A stretch of DNA of 64,000 bases. Origin: Paucibacter sediminis (lineage in GTDB: Bacteria; Pseudomonadota; Gammaproteobacteria; Burkholderiales; Burkholderiaceae_C). Of this stretch, positions 12,033-21,134 are shown piece after piece. A model generated the notes under the pieces. The model was given only the letters and a program-made list of their open reading frames with translations. It was not told where the DNA came from and made no database searches. Position 1 is the first letter of the stretch, and the number at the start of each line of letters is the position of its first letter. Both the position numbers and the translations under genes were made by a program. The stretch is from positions 3,761,001 to 3,825,000 of the forward strand of contig NZ_CP116346.1 in NCBI RefSeq assembly GCF_030254645.1, in the 5' to 3' direction.

Positions 12033-13412
12033 ATGCCATTGTTCCGAGGCCGGCGCCTGCGCGTGCGGCGTGCCGCCGTGCCCACCGCGCGCCTGTCCCT
12101 GCTGCTGACCTCCCTGCCACTGCTGGCCATGGCCGCCCTGGCCATGCTGCAGATGCCCGAGCAGGCCTGGGTCTGGGCCGCACTGGCCCTGCCCGGCCTG
12201 GGCCTGAATGTGCGCGTGCACCAGCATTGGCAGCGCCATGCGGTGCGCCGCGTGATGCGCGAGCTCAACCAGGCTCAGCTGGCCGAGCAGGCGCGCCAGG
12301 CCCAGGCGGTGGCCGAGGCGGCCAACCGTGCCAAGACCGATTTCCTCTCGCGCATGAGCCATGAGCTGCGCACGCCGCTGAACGCGGTGCTGGGCTTTGC
12401 CCAGCTGCTGCGCGCCGAGCTGCCGCAGCAGCAGGGCACGCCGCATCGGCATCTGGACCATATCGAGCGCGCCGGCTGGCACCTCACCGAGCTGATCGAC
12501 GATGTGCTGGACGTCTCGCGCATCGAGGCCGGGCGGGTGGCACTGCGCGTCAGCGAGGTCTCGCTGCGCGCGGTGCTGGACGAGGCCTGGGAGATGAGCC
12601 TGCCGCTGGCGCTGGCGCGCGGCCTGCGCGCCGAGCCGCGCTTTCGCAGCAGTGCCGACCTGCGCGTGCAGGGCGATCCGGTGCGCCTGCGCCAGGTGGT
12701 GCTGAACCTGCTCAGCAATGCCATCAAGTACAACCGCGAGCAGGGCGAGCTGCGGCTCGAGCTCGACGCGCCGGACGGCCGCGCCCGCATCACCGTCAGC
12801 GACACGGGCCTGGGGCTCAGTGCCGAGCAGCAAACGCATCTGTTCGAACCCTTCAACCGCCTGGGCCGTGAGCACAGCGCCATCCAGGGCACCGGCATCG
12901 GCCTGGCATTGACGCGGCAGCTGCTGCAGATGATGGGCGGCGAGATCGCCGTGCAGAGCCGCCTGGGTGAGGGCAGCGCGTTCAGCGTGAGCCTGCCCCT
13001 GGCCGAGCCCGGCGCCGCGGCACTGCCCCGCGGGCGCGTGCTGTGCATCGAGGACAACGAGGTCAATATGCTGCTGGTGGAGCAGCTGCTGCTGGCCTGG
13101 CCCGATGTGGAGCTGCTCAAGGCCGAGAGCGTCGCCGAGGGCCTGCAGCTGGCGCGCAGCTGCGCGCCCGATCTGATCCTGCTGGACATGCGCCTGCCCG
13201 ATGGCAGCGGCGAGCAGGTGCTGCAGGCCCTGCGCGCCGACCCCACCAGCGCCGGCCTGCGGGTGGTGGCGCTCTCGGCCAGCGCCGCGGCCGAGGATGC
13301 GCAGGCGGCGCGGGCGGCGGGTGCGCTCGACTACTGGACCAAGCCGCTCGACTTCGAGCGCTTTCGCCAGGATGTCAGCCGCCTGCTGTCGAGCACGCCG
13401 GCCGCGCGCTAG
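12033..13412 (+). CDS. Membrane hybrid histidine kinase with C-terminal receiver
   Basis: The protein has 459 residues. Two short membrane segments (about 20-40 and 45-60) come first, with almost no periplasmic part. A coiled linker (75-100) leads to the HisKA box FLSRMSHELRTPLNAVLGFAQ with His110. The HATPase domain shows N-box LLNLLSNAIKYN, DTGLGL and GTGIGLALTRQLL. A receiver domain ends the protein, with Asp385 in LILLDMRLPDGSG and the conserved KP in YWTKPLDF. There is no Hpt domain. It is monocistronic and preceded by a candidate FNR-type box, so an oxygen- or redox-linked role is possible. Its output partner is not nearby. Confidence 0.88.
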   Translation: MPLFRGRRLRVRRAAVPTARLSLLLTSLPLLAMAALAMLQMPEQAWVWAALALPGLGLNVRVHQHWQRHAVRRVMRELNQAQLAEQARQAQAVAEAANRAKTDFLSRMSHELRTPLNAVLGFAQLLRAELPQQQGTPHRHLDHIERAGWHLTELIDDVLDVSRIEAGRVALRVSEVSLRAVLDEAWEMSLPLALARGLRAEPRFRSSADLRVQGDPVRLRQVVLNLLSNAIKYNREQGELRLELDAPDGRARITVSDTGLGLSAEQQTHLFEPFNRLGREHSAIQGTGIGLALTRQLLQMMGGEIAVQSRLGEGSAFSVSLPLAEPGAAALPRGRVLCIEDNEVNMLLVEQLLLAWPDVELLKAESVAEGLQLARSCAPDLILLDMRLPDGSGEQVLQALRADPTSAGLRVVALSASAAAEDAQAARAAGALDYWTKPLDFERFRQDVSRLLSSTPAAR

Positions 13413-13559
13413 GACGCAGCCGCCCGCGCCAGGGCGCCGTTTCCATGCGTGTTTTCGAGACCCACGAACGCGGGGTGTGCCGCCTGGTGCGCGGTGCTAT
13501 CGTCCACCGGGCCGTTACTTTCGGCATGCCTTCCTTGTCCTGTTTCAAGGAGAACGACT

Positions 13560-14282
13560 ATGCGTCGCAGCGTCATTGGGCTCTTGCTTGGCGTCACCCT
13601 GCTGGCCACTGCGCCGGCGCAGGCGGCGCCCGTCAGATGGCTGTTCTCGGGCGTGTTTGACGAGGTGGATCGCACCAACTGGGCCGATCTGAACGCCGAC
13701 ATTGCGGTTGGGCGAACCTTCGAGCTGACGGTCAGCTTCGACAGTGCGCAGGCGCTGCGCAACAAGCTGCTGGATCCCAAGGACGGCAGCGGCTACCGCT
13801 ACAACTTCTTCAACAACTCGCTGGGCATGTCCGTCAAGTCCGGTGCGGTCGACGCGACGCTCGACAACGATGTGCAGCAGGACATCATCGTGCGCGATGG
13901 CTACTTCGCGCCCGATGATCCCAGCAAGCAGGTCGATGGCGTTTCCTTCGGCTTGACCGACGAGTTCAGTGGCCAGGTAAACGGCCACAACATCGACATG
14001 AATGCCAGCCTGATCATGCGTTCGCTGGACCTGAGTCTGCTGACGGTTCTTGGCGACCTCATGCCCACGCAGGCCTTCGATGTCAGCAAGCTGTTTGTGA
14101 ACCAGTTCTTTGTGTGCCGCTACGACCATGACCCGAACAACTGGGTGGATGGTTGCGGCGACTATGGCTATGTGATTGGCCATGTCACGTCGATGCAGGC
14201 GCTGCCCGAGCCGTCGACGGTGTTGTTGGCCGCGCTGGGTCTGTTCGCGCTGTCGCTGCCGCGGCGCCGGCCGCGCGCCTGA
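13560..14282 (+). CDS. PEP-CTERM sorting domain protein
   Basis: The protein has 240 residues, with a signal peptide (MRRSVIGLLLGVTLLATAPAQA), an extracellular beta-rich body and a C-terminal PEP-CTERM tripartite signal. The tail is LPEPSTVLLAALGLFALSLP followed by RRRPRA. Such tails are cut by an exosortase, which is not encoded in this window. An AAGGAG ribosome-binding site at 13547-13552 fixes the ATG. Two Cys in the C-terminal third (FFVCRYDHDPNNWVDGCGDY) could form a disulfide. The body was not recognised beyond this. It is one of four PEP-CTERM proteins in the window. Confidence 0.8.
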   Translation: MRRSVIGLLLGVTLLATAPAQAAPVRWLFSGVFDEVDRTNWADLNADIAVGRTFELTVSFDSAQALRNKLLDPKDGSGYRYNFFNNSLGMSVKSGAVDATLDNDVQQDIIVRDGYFAPDDPSKQVDGVSFGLTDEFSGQVNGHNIDMNASLIMRSLDLSLLTVLGDLMPTQAFDVSKLFVNQFFVCRYDHDPNNWVDGCGDYGYVIGHVTSMQALPEPSTVLLAALGLFALSLPRRRPRA

Positions 14283-14284
14283 GT

Positions 14285-14563
14285 TCAGGCGCGCAGATCC
14301 TGCCACTCCGGGTGGCGGCGCATGAAGGCATCGACATAGCTGCAGCTGGGCACGACCTTCAGGCCCTGCGCGCGCGCCCAGGCGAGGCCATGCGCGACCA
14401 ACTGCGCCGCCAGGCCGCGGCCCTCCAGCGCGCGCGGCACGCCGGTGTGGTGGAACACCACCTGGCCGGGGCGCAGCAGGTAGTCCAGCTCGCAGCGCTG
14501 GCCGGGCAAGGGTTCGGCCCAGAACTGACGGGTCGCCGCGTCGTGCCGGATCTGCAGCGCCAT
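14285..14563 (-). CDS. Small GNAT-like N-acetyltransferase (COG2388 type)
   Basis: This 92-residue protein of the minimal GNAT type shows VVFHHTGVPRALEGRGLAAQ, the acetyl-CoA-binding loop, followed by the helix LVAHGLAWARAQGLKVVPSC. It covers only the core fold. Acceptor substrate is unknown. Its ATG overlaps the stop of the upstream Bug receptor gene by one base (TGATG), so translation is probably coupled. Function in relation to the receptor is not evident. Confidence 0.75.
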   Translation of the reverse strand: MALQIRHDAATRQFWAEPLPGQRCELDYLLRPGQVVFHHTGVPRALEGRGLAAQLVAHGLAWARAQGLKVVPSCSYVDAFMRRHPEWQDLRA

Positions 14564-15525
14564 CAGTCCACCTTGGCGCCGGAGCGCTTCACCGCGTCGG
14601 CCCAGCGCGGCAGCTCGCGCTGCAACTGCGCCGTGAAGGCGTCCGGGCCGAGGAAGGCCGGGTCGGCGCCCTGGCTCACCATCTTGCTGCGGATCTCGGC
14701 CGTGTCCAGGGTCTGGCGGAAGGCCTCGCCCAGCTTCGCCACCACGTCCTTGGGCGTGCCGGCCGGCGCCAGGATGCCGTAGAAGCCCACCACCTCGAAG
14801 TCCTTCACACCGGCCTCGGCCATGGTGGGCACCTCCGGCAGCGCCGGGTTGCGCTTGGCGCCGGTGACGGCCAGGGCGCGTACGCGCCCCTGCTTGGCGT
14901 AGCTGGCCGCCTGCGGGATCGATTCGGCCATGAACTGCACCTGGCCGCCCATCAGGTCGGTGAAGGCCGGGGCGCTGCCGCGGTAGGGGATGTGCACCAT
15001 GAAGATGCCGGTGGCCTGCTTGAACATCTCGGGCACCAGGTGCGAGATGCCGCCGTTGCCGGCCGAGCCGTAGTTGAACTTGCCGGGGTTCTTGCGCGCC
15101 AGCGCGATGAACTCGCTCAGGGTCTTGGCCTCGACCCCGGGGTGCACCACCATGGCCAGCGGCTGCTGGGCGGTGCGCGCCACCGGCGCGAAGTCCTTCA
15201 GCGTGCTGTAGCCCAGCTTGGCATAGAGCGCCGGGTTGATCACCATGGTGCCGGTATTGGCCAGCAGCAGGGTGTAGCCGTCGGCGGGCGACTTGGCCAC
15301 GAATTCGGCCCCCACGCTGCCGCCGGCGCCGGCCTTGTAGTCAACGATCACCGGCTGGCCCAGCAGGGCCTGCAGGCGGTCGGTCATCAGGCGGGCATGG
15401 GCGTCCAGCGGCCCGCCGGCGGGGAAGCCGATGATGATCTTCACTGGCTTGTCGGGGAAGGCGGCCTGGGCACCGAGACTCAGCGCGAGCAGGGCCGCGG
15501 CGGCAATGGTTTTGTTGAGCGACAT
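14563..15525 (-). CDS. Bug-family tripartite tricarboxylate transporter receptor
   Basis: This 320-residue periplasmic solute-binding protein has the signal peptide MSLNKTIAAAALLALSLGAQA. Family motifs are FPDKPVKIIIGFPAGGPLD, VDYKAGAGGSVGAEFVAKSP and IPYRGSAPAFTDLMGGQV. Bug proteins bind small carboxylates and deliver them to TctAB-type permeases. No tctA/tctB gene is nearby, which is usual for the expanded orphan Bug sets of Burkholderiales, where many may act as sensors or share transporters. The ATG at 15525 is chosen because it gives a proper signal peptide. The gene is followed by a coupled GNAT gene. Confidence 0.9.
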   Translation of the reverse strand: MSLNKTIAAAALLALSLGAQAAFPDKPVKIIIGFPAGGPLDAHARLMTDRLQALLGQPVIVDYKAGAGGSVGAEFVAKSPADGYTLLLANTGTMVINPALYAKLGYSTLKDFAPVARTAQQPLAMVVHPGVEAKTLSEFIALARKNPGKFNYGSAGNGGISHLVPEMFKQATGIFMVHIPYRGSAPAFTDLMGGQVQFMAESIPQAASYAKQGRVRALAVTGAKRNPALPEVPTMAEAGVKDFEVVGFYGILAPAGTPKDVVAKLGEAFRQTLDTAEIRSKMVSQGADPAFLGPDAFTAQLQRELPRWADAVKRSGAKVD

Positions 15526-15580
15526 GGCGGGCTCCTTGAGGGCGTGGCCGCCATTGTGTGTCAAGACCTGGCCCTCAGCG

Positions 15581-17632
15581 CTAGGCCAACTGCTGCCAGA
15601 GATAGCTGTATTCCAGCGCCTGCAGGCTGGCGCGCTGCTCGTTGTCGGCCGCGCCGCCATGGCCGCCCTCGATGTTCTCGTAGTACAGCACTGCGTGGCC
15701 GAGCTCGCTCAGGCGCGCCACCATCTTGCGGGCGTGGCCCGGGTGCACGCGGTCGTCGCGCGTCGAGGTGGTGAACAGGGGCTTGGGGTAGGGCAGGCCG
15801 GGCTTGAGGTTCTGGTAGGGGCTGTAGGCGGAGATGAAGGCCCATTCGGCGGCCTGATCGGGGTCGCCATACTCGGCCATCCAGGAGGCGCCGGCCAGCA
15901 GCCGGTGATAGCGGCGCATGTCGAGCAGCGGCACCTGGCAGACCACCGCATTGAAGAGCTCGGGCCGTTGCACAAAGCTCGCGCCGACCAGCAGGCCGCC
16001 ATTGCTGCCGCCCATGATGCCCAGGTGCCGGGGGCTGGTGATGCGCCGGGCGATCAGGTCCTCGGCCACGGCGATGAAGTCGTCGAAGCTGCGCTGCTTG
16101 CCGGCCTTGATGGCGGCCTGGTGCCAGGCCGGGCCGAACTCGCCACCGCCGCGGATATTCGCCAGCACGAACACGCCGCCCTCGGCCAGCCAGGCGCGCC
16201 CGCGGCCGCCCGAGTAGCCGGGTTGCATGGAGATCTCGAAGCCACCATAGCCATAGAGCAGGGTGGGGTTGCTGCCGTCGGCCTGGGCGCCGCGGGGCCA
16301 GACCACGAAATAGGGCACGCGGGTGCCGTCGCGGCTGTGGGCGAAATGCTGTACGGCGCGCATGCCGTCGGCATCGAACTGCGGCTCGCGCTGCTTCAGC
16401 AGCTCGCGCGCGTCGCTCCCGGCGCTGGCGAGGTAGAGGGTGTCGGGGGTGAGGAAGTCGGCGTAATGGACGAAATAGGCGTCGGCCAGATCGTCATCAG
16501 CCAGCTCCTCATCGTGCAGGCTGGCCAGGCTCAGCGTGCCGGGGAAGGGGGCCTGGACCGGCCGCAGCCGGGGCGCGGCCGGGTCGGCAAAGCTCCATTC
16601 CTCCAGCCGGCTGGCGACGTTCTCGCTGATGTTCAGCAGCAGGTGCTGGCGCGTGGTGGTGTAGCCGGCCAGGGTGCGCGCCGGGCCGGGCGTGAAGAGC
16701 GCCTGGAACCGGCGCGCTCCGTTCAGAAAGGCCGCCGCATCGGTGAGCAGCAGCGAGCCGGCGGCAAAGGTCTGGCCGCCCAGCGTCCAGTCGCTGCGCG
16801 GCTCCACCAGCAGGCGCGGGCCCCAGAAGCAGAGCTGCGCATCGCTGGGCAGGTCCAGCGCCAACAACTGGCCGTCCTGCAGCAGGAACTCGGTCTGGTG
16901 GTAGAAATCGATGGCGCGGGTGAACAGGGTGCGCGCATGACCGGGCGTGCGCTCGACATGCACCGATACCGCCACATCGCTGCGCTCGCCCTCGAAGACG
17001 GTGCGGGCGGCGCTCAGCGGCGTGCCGCGCTGCCAGCGCTTGATGACGCGCGGATAGCCCGAGTCGGTGAGGCTGCCGGGGCCGAAATCGGTGCCCACAT
17101 AGACGCTGTCGGCGTCCGCCCATTCGATCTCGCTCTTGGCCTCGGGCAGCTCGAAGCCGCCGGCCACAAAGCGCTTGTCGACGGTATCGAATTCGCGCAC
17201 CACGCTGGCATCCGCACCGCCGCGCGAGAGCGTCAGCAGGCAGCGCCGGTAGTCGGGCGCCAGGCCCTGGGCTCCCTGGAAGACCCAGCTTTCCTGCTCG
17301 GCCGCGCCGAGCGCGTCGAGGTCCAGCACGGTCTCCCAGGCCGGCTCGGGCTTGCGGTACTCGGCCAGGCTGGTGCGGCGCCACAGGCCGCGCCTGTGCT
17401 GCTCGTCCTGCCAGAGGTTGTAGAGCCAGGGGCCCATGCGCATCACGCCGGGGATGCGGTCGCTGGCGTTGAGGATCGCCAGCAAGTCCCGGCGCAGGCG
17501 CGGGTACTGCGGTGCGGCCTCGAGCTGCTGCTGGGTGCGGGCGTTGTGCGCACGTACCCAGTCCAGTGCGGCCGGCGCCAGCACCTCCTCGAGCCAGGCA
17601 TGCGGGTCGGCGGGCGTGCTGTCGATGGCCAT
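15581..17632 (-). CDS. Prolyl oligopeptidase family serine peptidase (S9A)
   Basis: The 683-residue protein has no signal peptide. An N-terminal beta-propeller (about 60-420) gates a C-terminal alpha/beta hydrolase. The nucleophile is Ser543 in MGGSNGGLLVG. The acid is Asp626/627 in TSTRDDRVHPGHA and the His is His658 in EGGHGG. S9A enzymes cleave small peptides, classically after proline. This copy lacks the usual propeller length conservation seen in POP, so it may be an oligopeptidase-B- or POP-like relative with its own specificity. Neighbours are YaeQ upstream (16 bp) and the Bug receptor downstream. Confidence 0.9.
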   Translation of the reverse strand: MAIDSTPADPHAWLEEVLAPAALDWVRAHNARTQQQLEAAPQYPRLRRDLLAILNASDRIPGVMRMGPWLYNLWQDEQHRRGLWRRTSLAEYRKPEPAWETVLDLDALGAAEQESWVFQGAQGLAPDYRRCLLTLSRGGADASVVREFDTVDKRFVAGGFELPEAKSEIEWADADSVYVGTDFGPGSLTDSGYPRVIKRWQRGTPLSAARTVFEGERSDVAVSVHVERTPGHARTLFTRAIDFYHQTEFLLQDGQLLALDLPSDAQLCFWGPRLLVEPRSDWTLGGQTFAAGSLLLTDAAAFLNGARRFQALFTPGPARTLAGYTTTRQHLLLNISENVASRLEEWSFADPAAPRLRPVQAPFPGTLSLASLHDEELADDDLADAYFVHYADFLTPDTLYLASAGSDARELLKQREPQFDADGMRAVQHFAHSRDGTRVPYFVVWPRGAQADGSNPTLLYGYGGFEISMQPGYSGGRGRAWLAEGGVFVLANIRGGGEFGPAWHQAAIKAGKQRSFDDFIAVAEDLIARRITSPRHLGIMGGSNGGLLVGASFVQRPELFNAVVCQVPLLDMRRYHRLLAGASWMAEYGDPDQAAEWAFISAYSPYQNLKPGLPYPKPLFTTSTRDDRVHPGHARKMVARLSELGHAVLYYENIEGGHGGAADNEQRASLQALEYSYLWQQLA

Positions 17633-17648
17633 GGTGGCTTTATGCGCC

Positions 17649-18209
17649 CTAGGCAGCGGCCGCGCGCAGGCACAGCGGGCTGATCTCCACCGAGCCCTTC
17701 TCGGTGGAGACGTAGACGGCGCCGTCCTGGATGCTGATCTGCAGCTGCATGCCGCGCTCGGCCAGCGCGGCCAGGGCCTGGCTCTGCTCGGCGGGGATCT
17801 GCCAGACCGCCAGCTTGGGCAGGCGGGTCAGCTTGTTCTCGATGCCGGCCCACCACACCGGGGTGCTGCTGGCATAGCTGATGACCGTGACGCGCTGCGC
17901 CTTGCCGCAGGCCTGGCGGATGCGGCGCTCATCGGGCTGGCCCAGGTCGATCCAGTGCACCACCTCGCCGGTCAGGTCGCGCTGCCAGAGCTCGGGCTCG
18001 TCCACATCGGACAGGCCCTTGCTGAATTCCAGCTTGCCCTGCAGATCGTCGGCCGGCAGGTGCATGGCAAAGGCCAGCACGCGCTGCATCATGCGCTCGT
18101 CGGTTTCGGAGGGGTGGCGGGCGATGGTCAGGCCATGTTCACCATAGACATGGCGGTCCATGTCGGAGATCTGCAGCGTGGCTTTGTAGATGGTGGCCTT
18201 GATTGCCAT
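17649..18209 (-). CDS. yaeQ: YaeQ family protein
   Basis: The 186-residue protein begins MAIKATIYKATLQISDMDRH. It includes HPSETDERMMQRVLAFA and ELWQRDLTGEVVHWIDLGQP, the hallmark stretches of YaeQ. The family has a PD-(D/E)xK nuclease-like fold and was originally reported to suppress hemolysin defects in rfaH mutants. Its biochemical role is unsettled. Length is typical. It lies 16 bp upstream of the prolyl oligopeptidase gene and is divergent from the coiled-coil gene at 18.3 kb. Confidence 0.93.
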   Translation of the reverse strand: MAIKATIYKATLQISDMDRHVYGEHGLTIARHPSETDERMMQRVLAFAMHLPADDLQGKLEFSKGLSDVDEPELWQRDLTGEVVHWIDLGQPDERRIRQACGKAQRVTVISYASSTPVWWAGIENKLTRLPKLAVWQIPAEQSQALAALAERGMQLQISIQDGAVYVSTEKGSVEISPLCLRAAAA

Positions 18210-18285
18210 GGGGAATGCCGGATGAGGAAAGCTGCGGATTATCCTTGGCCGCGCCTCGTGGCATGATTGCCGCCTTTGCCCACGC

Positions 18286-18297
18286 TAGAGTTCTGCC
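18286..18297 (+). promoter_or_regulatory. -10-like TAGAGT six bases before the start codon
   Basis: TAGAGT (18286-18291) is followed by six bases and the ATG at 18298, with no strong ribosome-binding site. A transcript started there would be leaderless. The -35 is poor (TTGCCG is too close), so confidence is low. Confidence 0.3.
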
Positions 18298-18951
18298 ATG
18301 AAACGACTGCTTCTCTCCGTCTGCCTCGCCGCCCTGGTGCCCGTCCTGGCGCAGGCCCAGACGGTCAACCCCAACGCCAAGGTCGACCCCAAGAACAACA
18401 AGGTCAGCAAACCGGTCGTGGAGAAGCCCAAGCAGGTGCTGATGACGCGCGACGAGCTGCGTGCCTGCATGAAGTCCCAGGCCGCCAACGACGAAGAGGC
18501 CAAGGCGATCAAGGTCGTCGAGGCCGAGCAGAAGGCCGAGCGCGAAGCCCTGCTGGCGGCCAAGAACGAGTTCCCCAAGCGCGAGGAAGCGCTGTCCGCC
18601 AATGTCAACGCCATCAAGGCCGAGCAGGACGCGCTGCTGAAGATGCATGCCGACATCACCGCGCAGGCCTCCAAGCTGGAGAAGGCCGAGCTCAAGGCCA
18701 AGCAGGACGAGTACATGGCCAAGGCGAATGCCTTGAACGAGCGCATCGAGGCGCACAACAAGTCCAAGGACGCCTATCTGGCCGAGCGCAAGAGCTTCGA
18801 CACCAAGGTCGAGGCCCACAACAAGGCCAAGGACGAGCTGTCCACCCGTGTCGACAACTACTTCGACAAGCACGACGAATGGAAGAAGTCCTGCGCCAAC
18901 AAGGCCTATGACGAGGCGGACGAGATCGCCATCAAGAAGGAAATGAAGTAA
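18298..18951 (+). CDS. Secreted alpha-helical coiled-coil protein of unknown function
   Basis: The predicted 217-residue protein has the signal peptide MKRLLLSVCLAALVPVLAQA. After a basic, Asn/Lys-rich segment (21-45) nearly all of it (50-215) is charged heptad-like helix rich in Ala, Lys and Glu. An example is AEQKAEREALLAAKNEFPKR. Two Cys (RACMKS near residue 59 and KSCANK near 200) could link helices or chains. I do not recognise a named family. It resembles periplasmic coiled-coil proteins in general. It is monocistronic and ended by a strong terminator 33 bp downstream. Confidence 0.75.
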   Translation: MKRLLLSVCLAALVPVLAQAQTVNPNAKVDPKNNKVSKPVVEKPKQVLMTRDELRACMKSQAANDEEAKAIKVVEAEQKAEREALLAAKNEFPKREEALSANVNAIKAEQDALLKMHADITAQASKLEKAELKAKQDEYMAKANALNERIEAHNKSKDAYLAERKSFDTKVEAHNKAKDELSTRVDNYFDKHDEWKKSCANKAYDEADEIAIKKEMK

Positions 18952-18983
18952 GTCGCGAGCGCGGGCTTGCAGCTCGCACAGAC

Positions 18984-19020
18984 AACGGCGCCGCCCCCAC
19001 CCGGGGCAGGCGCCGTTTTT
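18984..19020 (+). terminator. Rho-independent terminator after the coiled-coil gene
   Basis: The 9-bp stem AACGGCGCC / GGCGCCGTT has a 16-base GC-rich loop and runs into TTTTT ending at 19020. Confidence 0.85.
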
Positions 19021-19025
19021 ACAAT
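19020..19025 (+). promoter_or_regulatory. -10-like TACAAT at the edge of the terminator
   Basis: TACAAT starts on the last T of the upstream terminator and lies 25 bp before the dcp ATG. If real, the dcp promoter overlaps the preceding terminator, with its -35 inside the hairpin. Confidence 0.3.
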
Positions 19026-19050
19026 CAACGGCGCCATCACCGGACCTGCC

Positions 19051-21114
19051 ATGACGACAAGCAACCCTCTGCTGCAAACCTGGAACACTCACTACGGCCT
19101 GCCCCCCTTCGCACAGATCGAGGCGGCGCATTTCGCCCCCGCCTTCGAGGCCGCGCTGCGATCGCATCGCGCCGAGCTCGACGCCATCGCCGCGCAAGCG
19201 CAGGCGCCCAGCTTTGCCAACACCCTGGCGGCCTTTGACCGCAGCGGCCGCCTGCTGGCGGCACTGGAACATGCGTTCTACACCCTGTCGGCCTCGGCCA
19301 CCTCACCCGAGCTGCAGGCCGCCCAGCGCGCCCTGGCCGCACCGCTGGCGGCGCACAACAGCGCCGTCTACATGCATGCCGGGCTGTTCCGGCGCGTCGA
19401 TGCGCTCTACCAGCAGCGTACCGCGCTGGGCCTGAGCCCCGAGCAGCTGCGCCTGCTGGAGCGCGTGCACCTGGACTTCGTGCGCGCGGGTGCCCGCCTG
19501 GCCCCGGCCGAGCAACAGCGCTATGCCCAGGTGATGGAGCGCCTGGCCGAGCTCAACACCCAGTTCGCGCAGAACGTGCTGGCCGACGAGAACGGCTACC
19601 AGCTGCTGCTGCGCAGCGAGGCCGAGCTGGCCGGCCTGCCCGACTTCGTGCGCGCCAGCGCCAGCCAGGCGGCGCTGGACCGCGGCCTCGATGCGGGCCT
19701 GTACGCGATCACGCTGTCGCGCTCGCTGATCGTGCCCTTCCTCAGCTTCAGCGAGCGCCGCGACCTGCGCGAGCAGGCCTGGCGCGCCTGGACCAGCCGC
19801 GGCGAGAACGACGGCGCCACCGACAACCGGGCCATCGCGCGCGAGATCCTGAGCCTGCGCAACGAGCAGGCGCGCCTGCATGGCCATGCCTGCTATGCCG
19901 ACTACGCGCTGGCCGACACCATGGCCGGCAGCCGCGCCGCGGTGCAGGGCCTGCTGGACCAAGTGTGGGAGCCCGCCAAGGCGGCGGCCCAGCGCGAGCG
20001 CGAGCTGCTGGAGGGCGAGATGGCGGCGCTGGGCCATGCCCATGGCCTGGAAGCCTGGGACTGGCGCTACTACGCCGAGAAGGTGCGCCAGGTGCGCTAC
20101 GAGCTGGACGATGCCCAGGTCAAGCCCTTCTTCGCACTGGATGCGATGGTGCAGGCGCTGTTCGATTGCGCCCAGCGCCTGTTCGGCCTGCGCTTCGTGT
20201 ACCAGCCCGAGGTGGCGGCCTACCACCCGGACGTGCGGGTCTACGAGGTGCAGAACGCTGCCGGCGAACTGCGCGGCGTGTTCCTGCACGACAACTTCGC
20301 GCGCCCCACCAAGCGCAGCGGCGCCTGGATGAATGCGCTGCGCTGGCAGGCGCGCAATCTGCAGGGCGAGGGCAGCCGCACCCTGCCCATCATCCTGAAC
20401 AACAACAACTTCGCCAAGGGCGCGGCCGGCGAGCCCACGCTGCTGAGCTTTGACGACGTGCGCACGCTGTTCCACGAGTTCGGCCATGGCCTGCACGGCC
20501 TGCTGTCGGACGTGGAGTTCGAGCGCCTCTCCGGCACCCAGGTGCTGCGCGATTTTGTCGAGCTGCCCTCGCAGATCTTCGAGCATTGGATGGCCGAGCC
20601 CGAGGTGCTGAAGAAGCATGCGCGCCATGTCAAGACCGGCGAGGCCATCCCCGATGCGCTGCTGGCCAAGCTCAAGGCGGCCGAGCATTTCAACCAGGGC
20701 TACGAGACGGTGCGTTACTGCGCCTCCGCCATCGTCGACCTGGCCGCCCACTCGCTGGGCGCCGCCGAGGGGCCGGACATCACGGCCTTCGAGGCCGAGA
20801 CCATGCGTGCGGCCGGCCTGCCGGCCGCAATCGGCATGAACCACCGCCTGGCGCATTTCCAGCATCTGTTCTCCAGCAGCGGCTATGCGGCCGGCTACTA
20901 CGTCTACCTCTGGGCCGAGGTGTTGGATTGCGATGGCTTCGAGGCCTTTGTCGAGGCCGGCAGTGCCTTCGACGCCGGGGTGGCGCAGCGCCTGGTCGAC
21001 TGCATACTCTCGGTGGGCAACAGCCGCGAACCGGGCGCGGCCTTCCGCGCCTTCCGTGGCCGCGATGCGGTGGTGCAGCCGATGCTGCGCGCGCGCGGGC
21101 TGATCCCGGCCTGA
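19051..21114 (+). CDS. dcp: M3 family peptidyl-dipeptidase Dcp
   Basis: This 687-residue zinc metallopeptidase removes C-terminal dipeptides from oligopeptides. The zinc motif is HEFGH at 475-479 (TLFHEFGHGLHGLLS), with the downstream third ligand in the usual helix. Dcp-type signatures EAWDWRYYAEKVRQVRYELD and AYHPDVRVYEV favour Dcp over oligopeptidase A. There is no signal peptide, so it is cytoplasmic. Size fits E. coli Dcp (about 680). The ATG at 19051 gives the normal N-terminus MTTSNPLLQTW. Longer in-frame readings upstream cross the terminator of the preceding gene and are rejected. Confidence 0.92.
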   Translation: MTTSNPLLQTWNTHYGLPPFAQIEAAHFAPAFEAALRSHRAELDAIAAQAQAPSFANTLAAFDRSGRLLAALEHAFYTLSASATSPELQAAQRALAAPLAAHNSAVYMHAGLFRRVDALYQQRTALGLSPEQLRLLERVHLDFVRAGARLAPAEQQRYAQVMERLAELNTQFAQNVLADENGYQLLLRSEAELAGLPDFVRASASQAALDRGLDAGLYAITLSRSLIVPFLSFSERRDLREQAWRAWTSRGENDGATDNRAIAREILSLRNEQARLHGHACYADYALADTMAGSRAAVQGLLDQVWEPAKAAAQRERELLEGEMAALGHAHGLEAWDWRYYAEKVRQVRYELDDAQVKPFFALDAMVQALFDCAQRLFGLRFVYQPEVAAYHPDVRVYEVQNAAGELRGVFLHDNFARPTKRSGAWMNALRWQARNLQGEGSRTLPIILNNNNFAKGAAGEPTLLSFDDVRTLFHEFGHGLHGLLSDVEFERLSGTQVLRDFVELPSQIFEHWMAEPEVLKKHARHVKTGEAIPDALLAKLKAAEHFNQGYETVRYCASAIVDLAAHSLGAAEGPDITAFEAETMRAAGLPAAIGMNHRLAHFQHLFSSSGYAAGYYVYLWAEVLDCDGFEAFVEAGSAFDAGVAQRLVDCILSVGNSREPGAAFRAFRGRDAVVQPMLRARGLIPA

Positions 21115-21134
21115 ACAGAGCACAGGAGCAAGGC

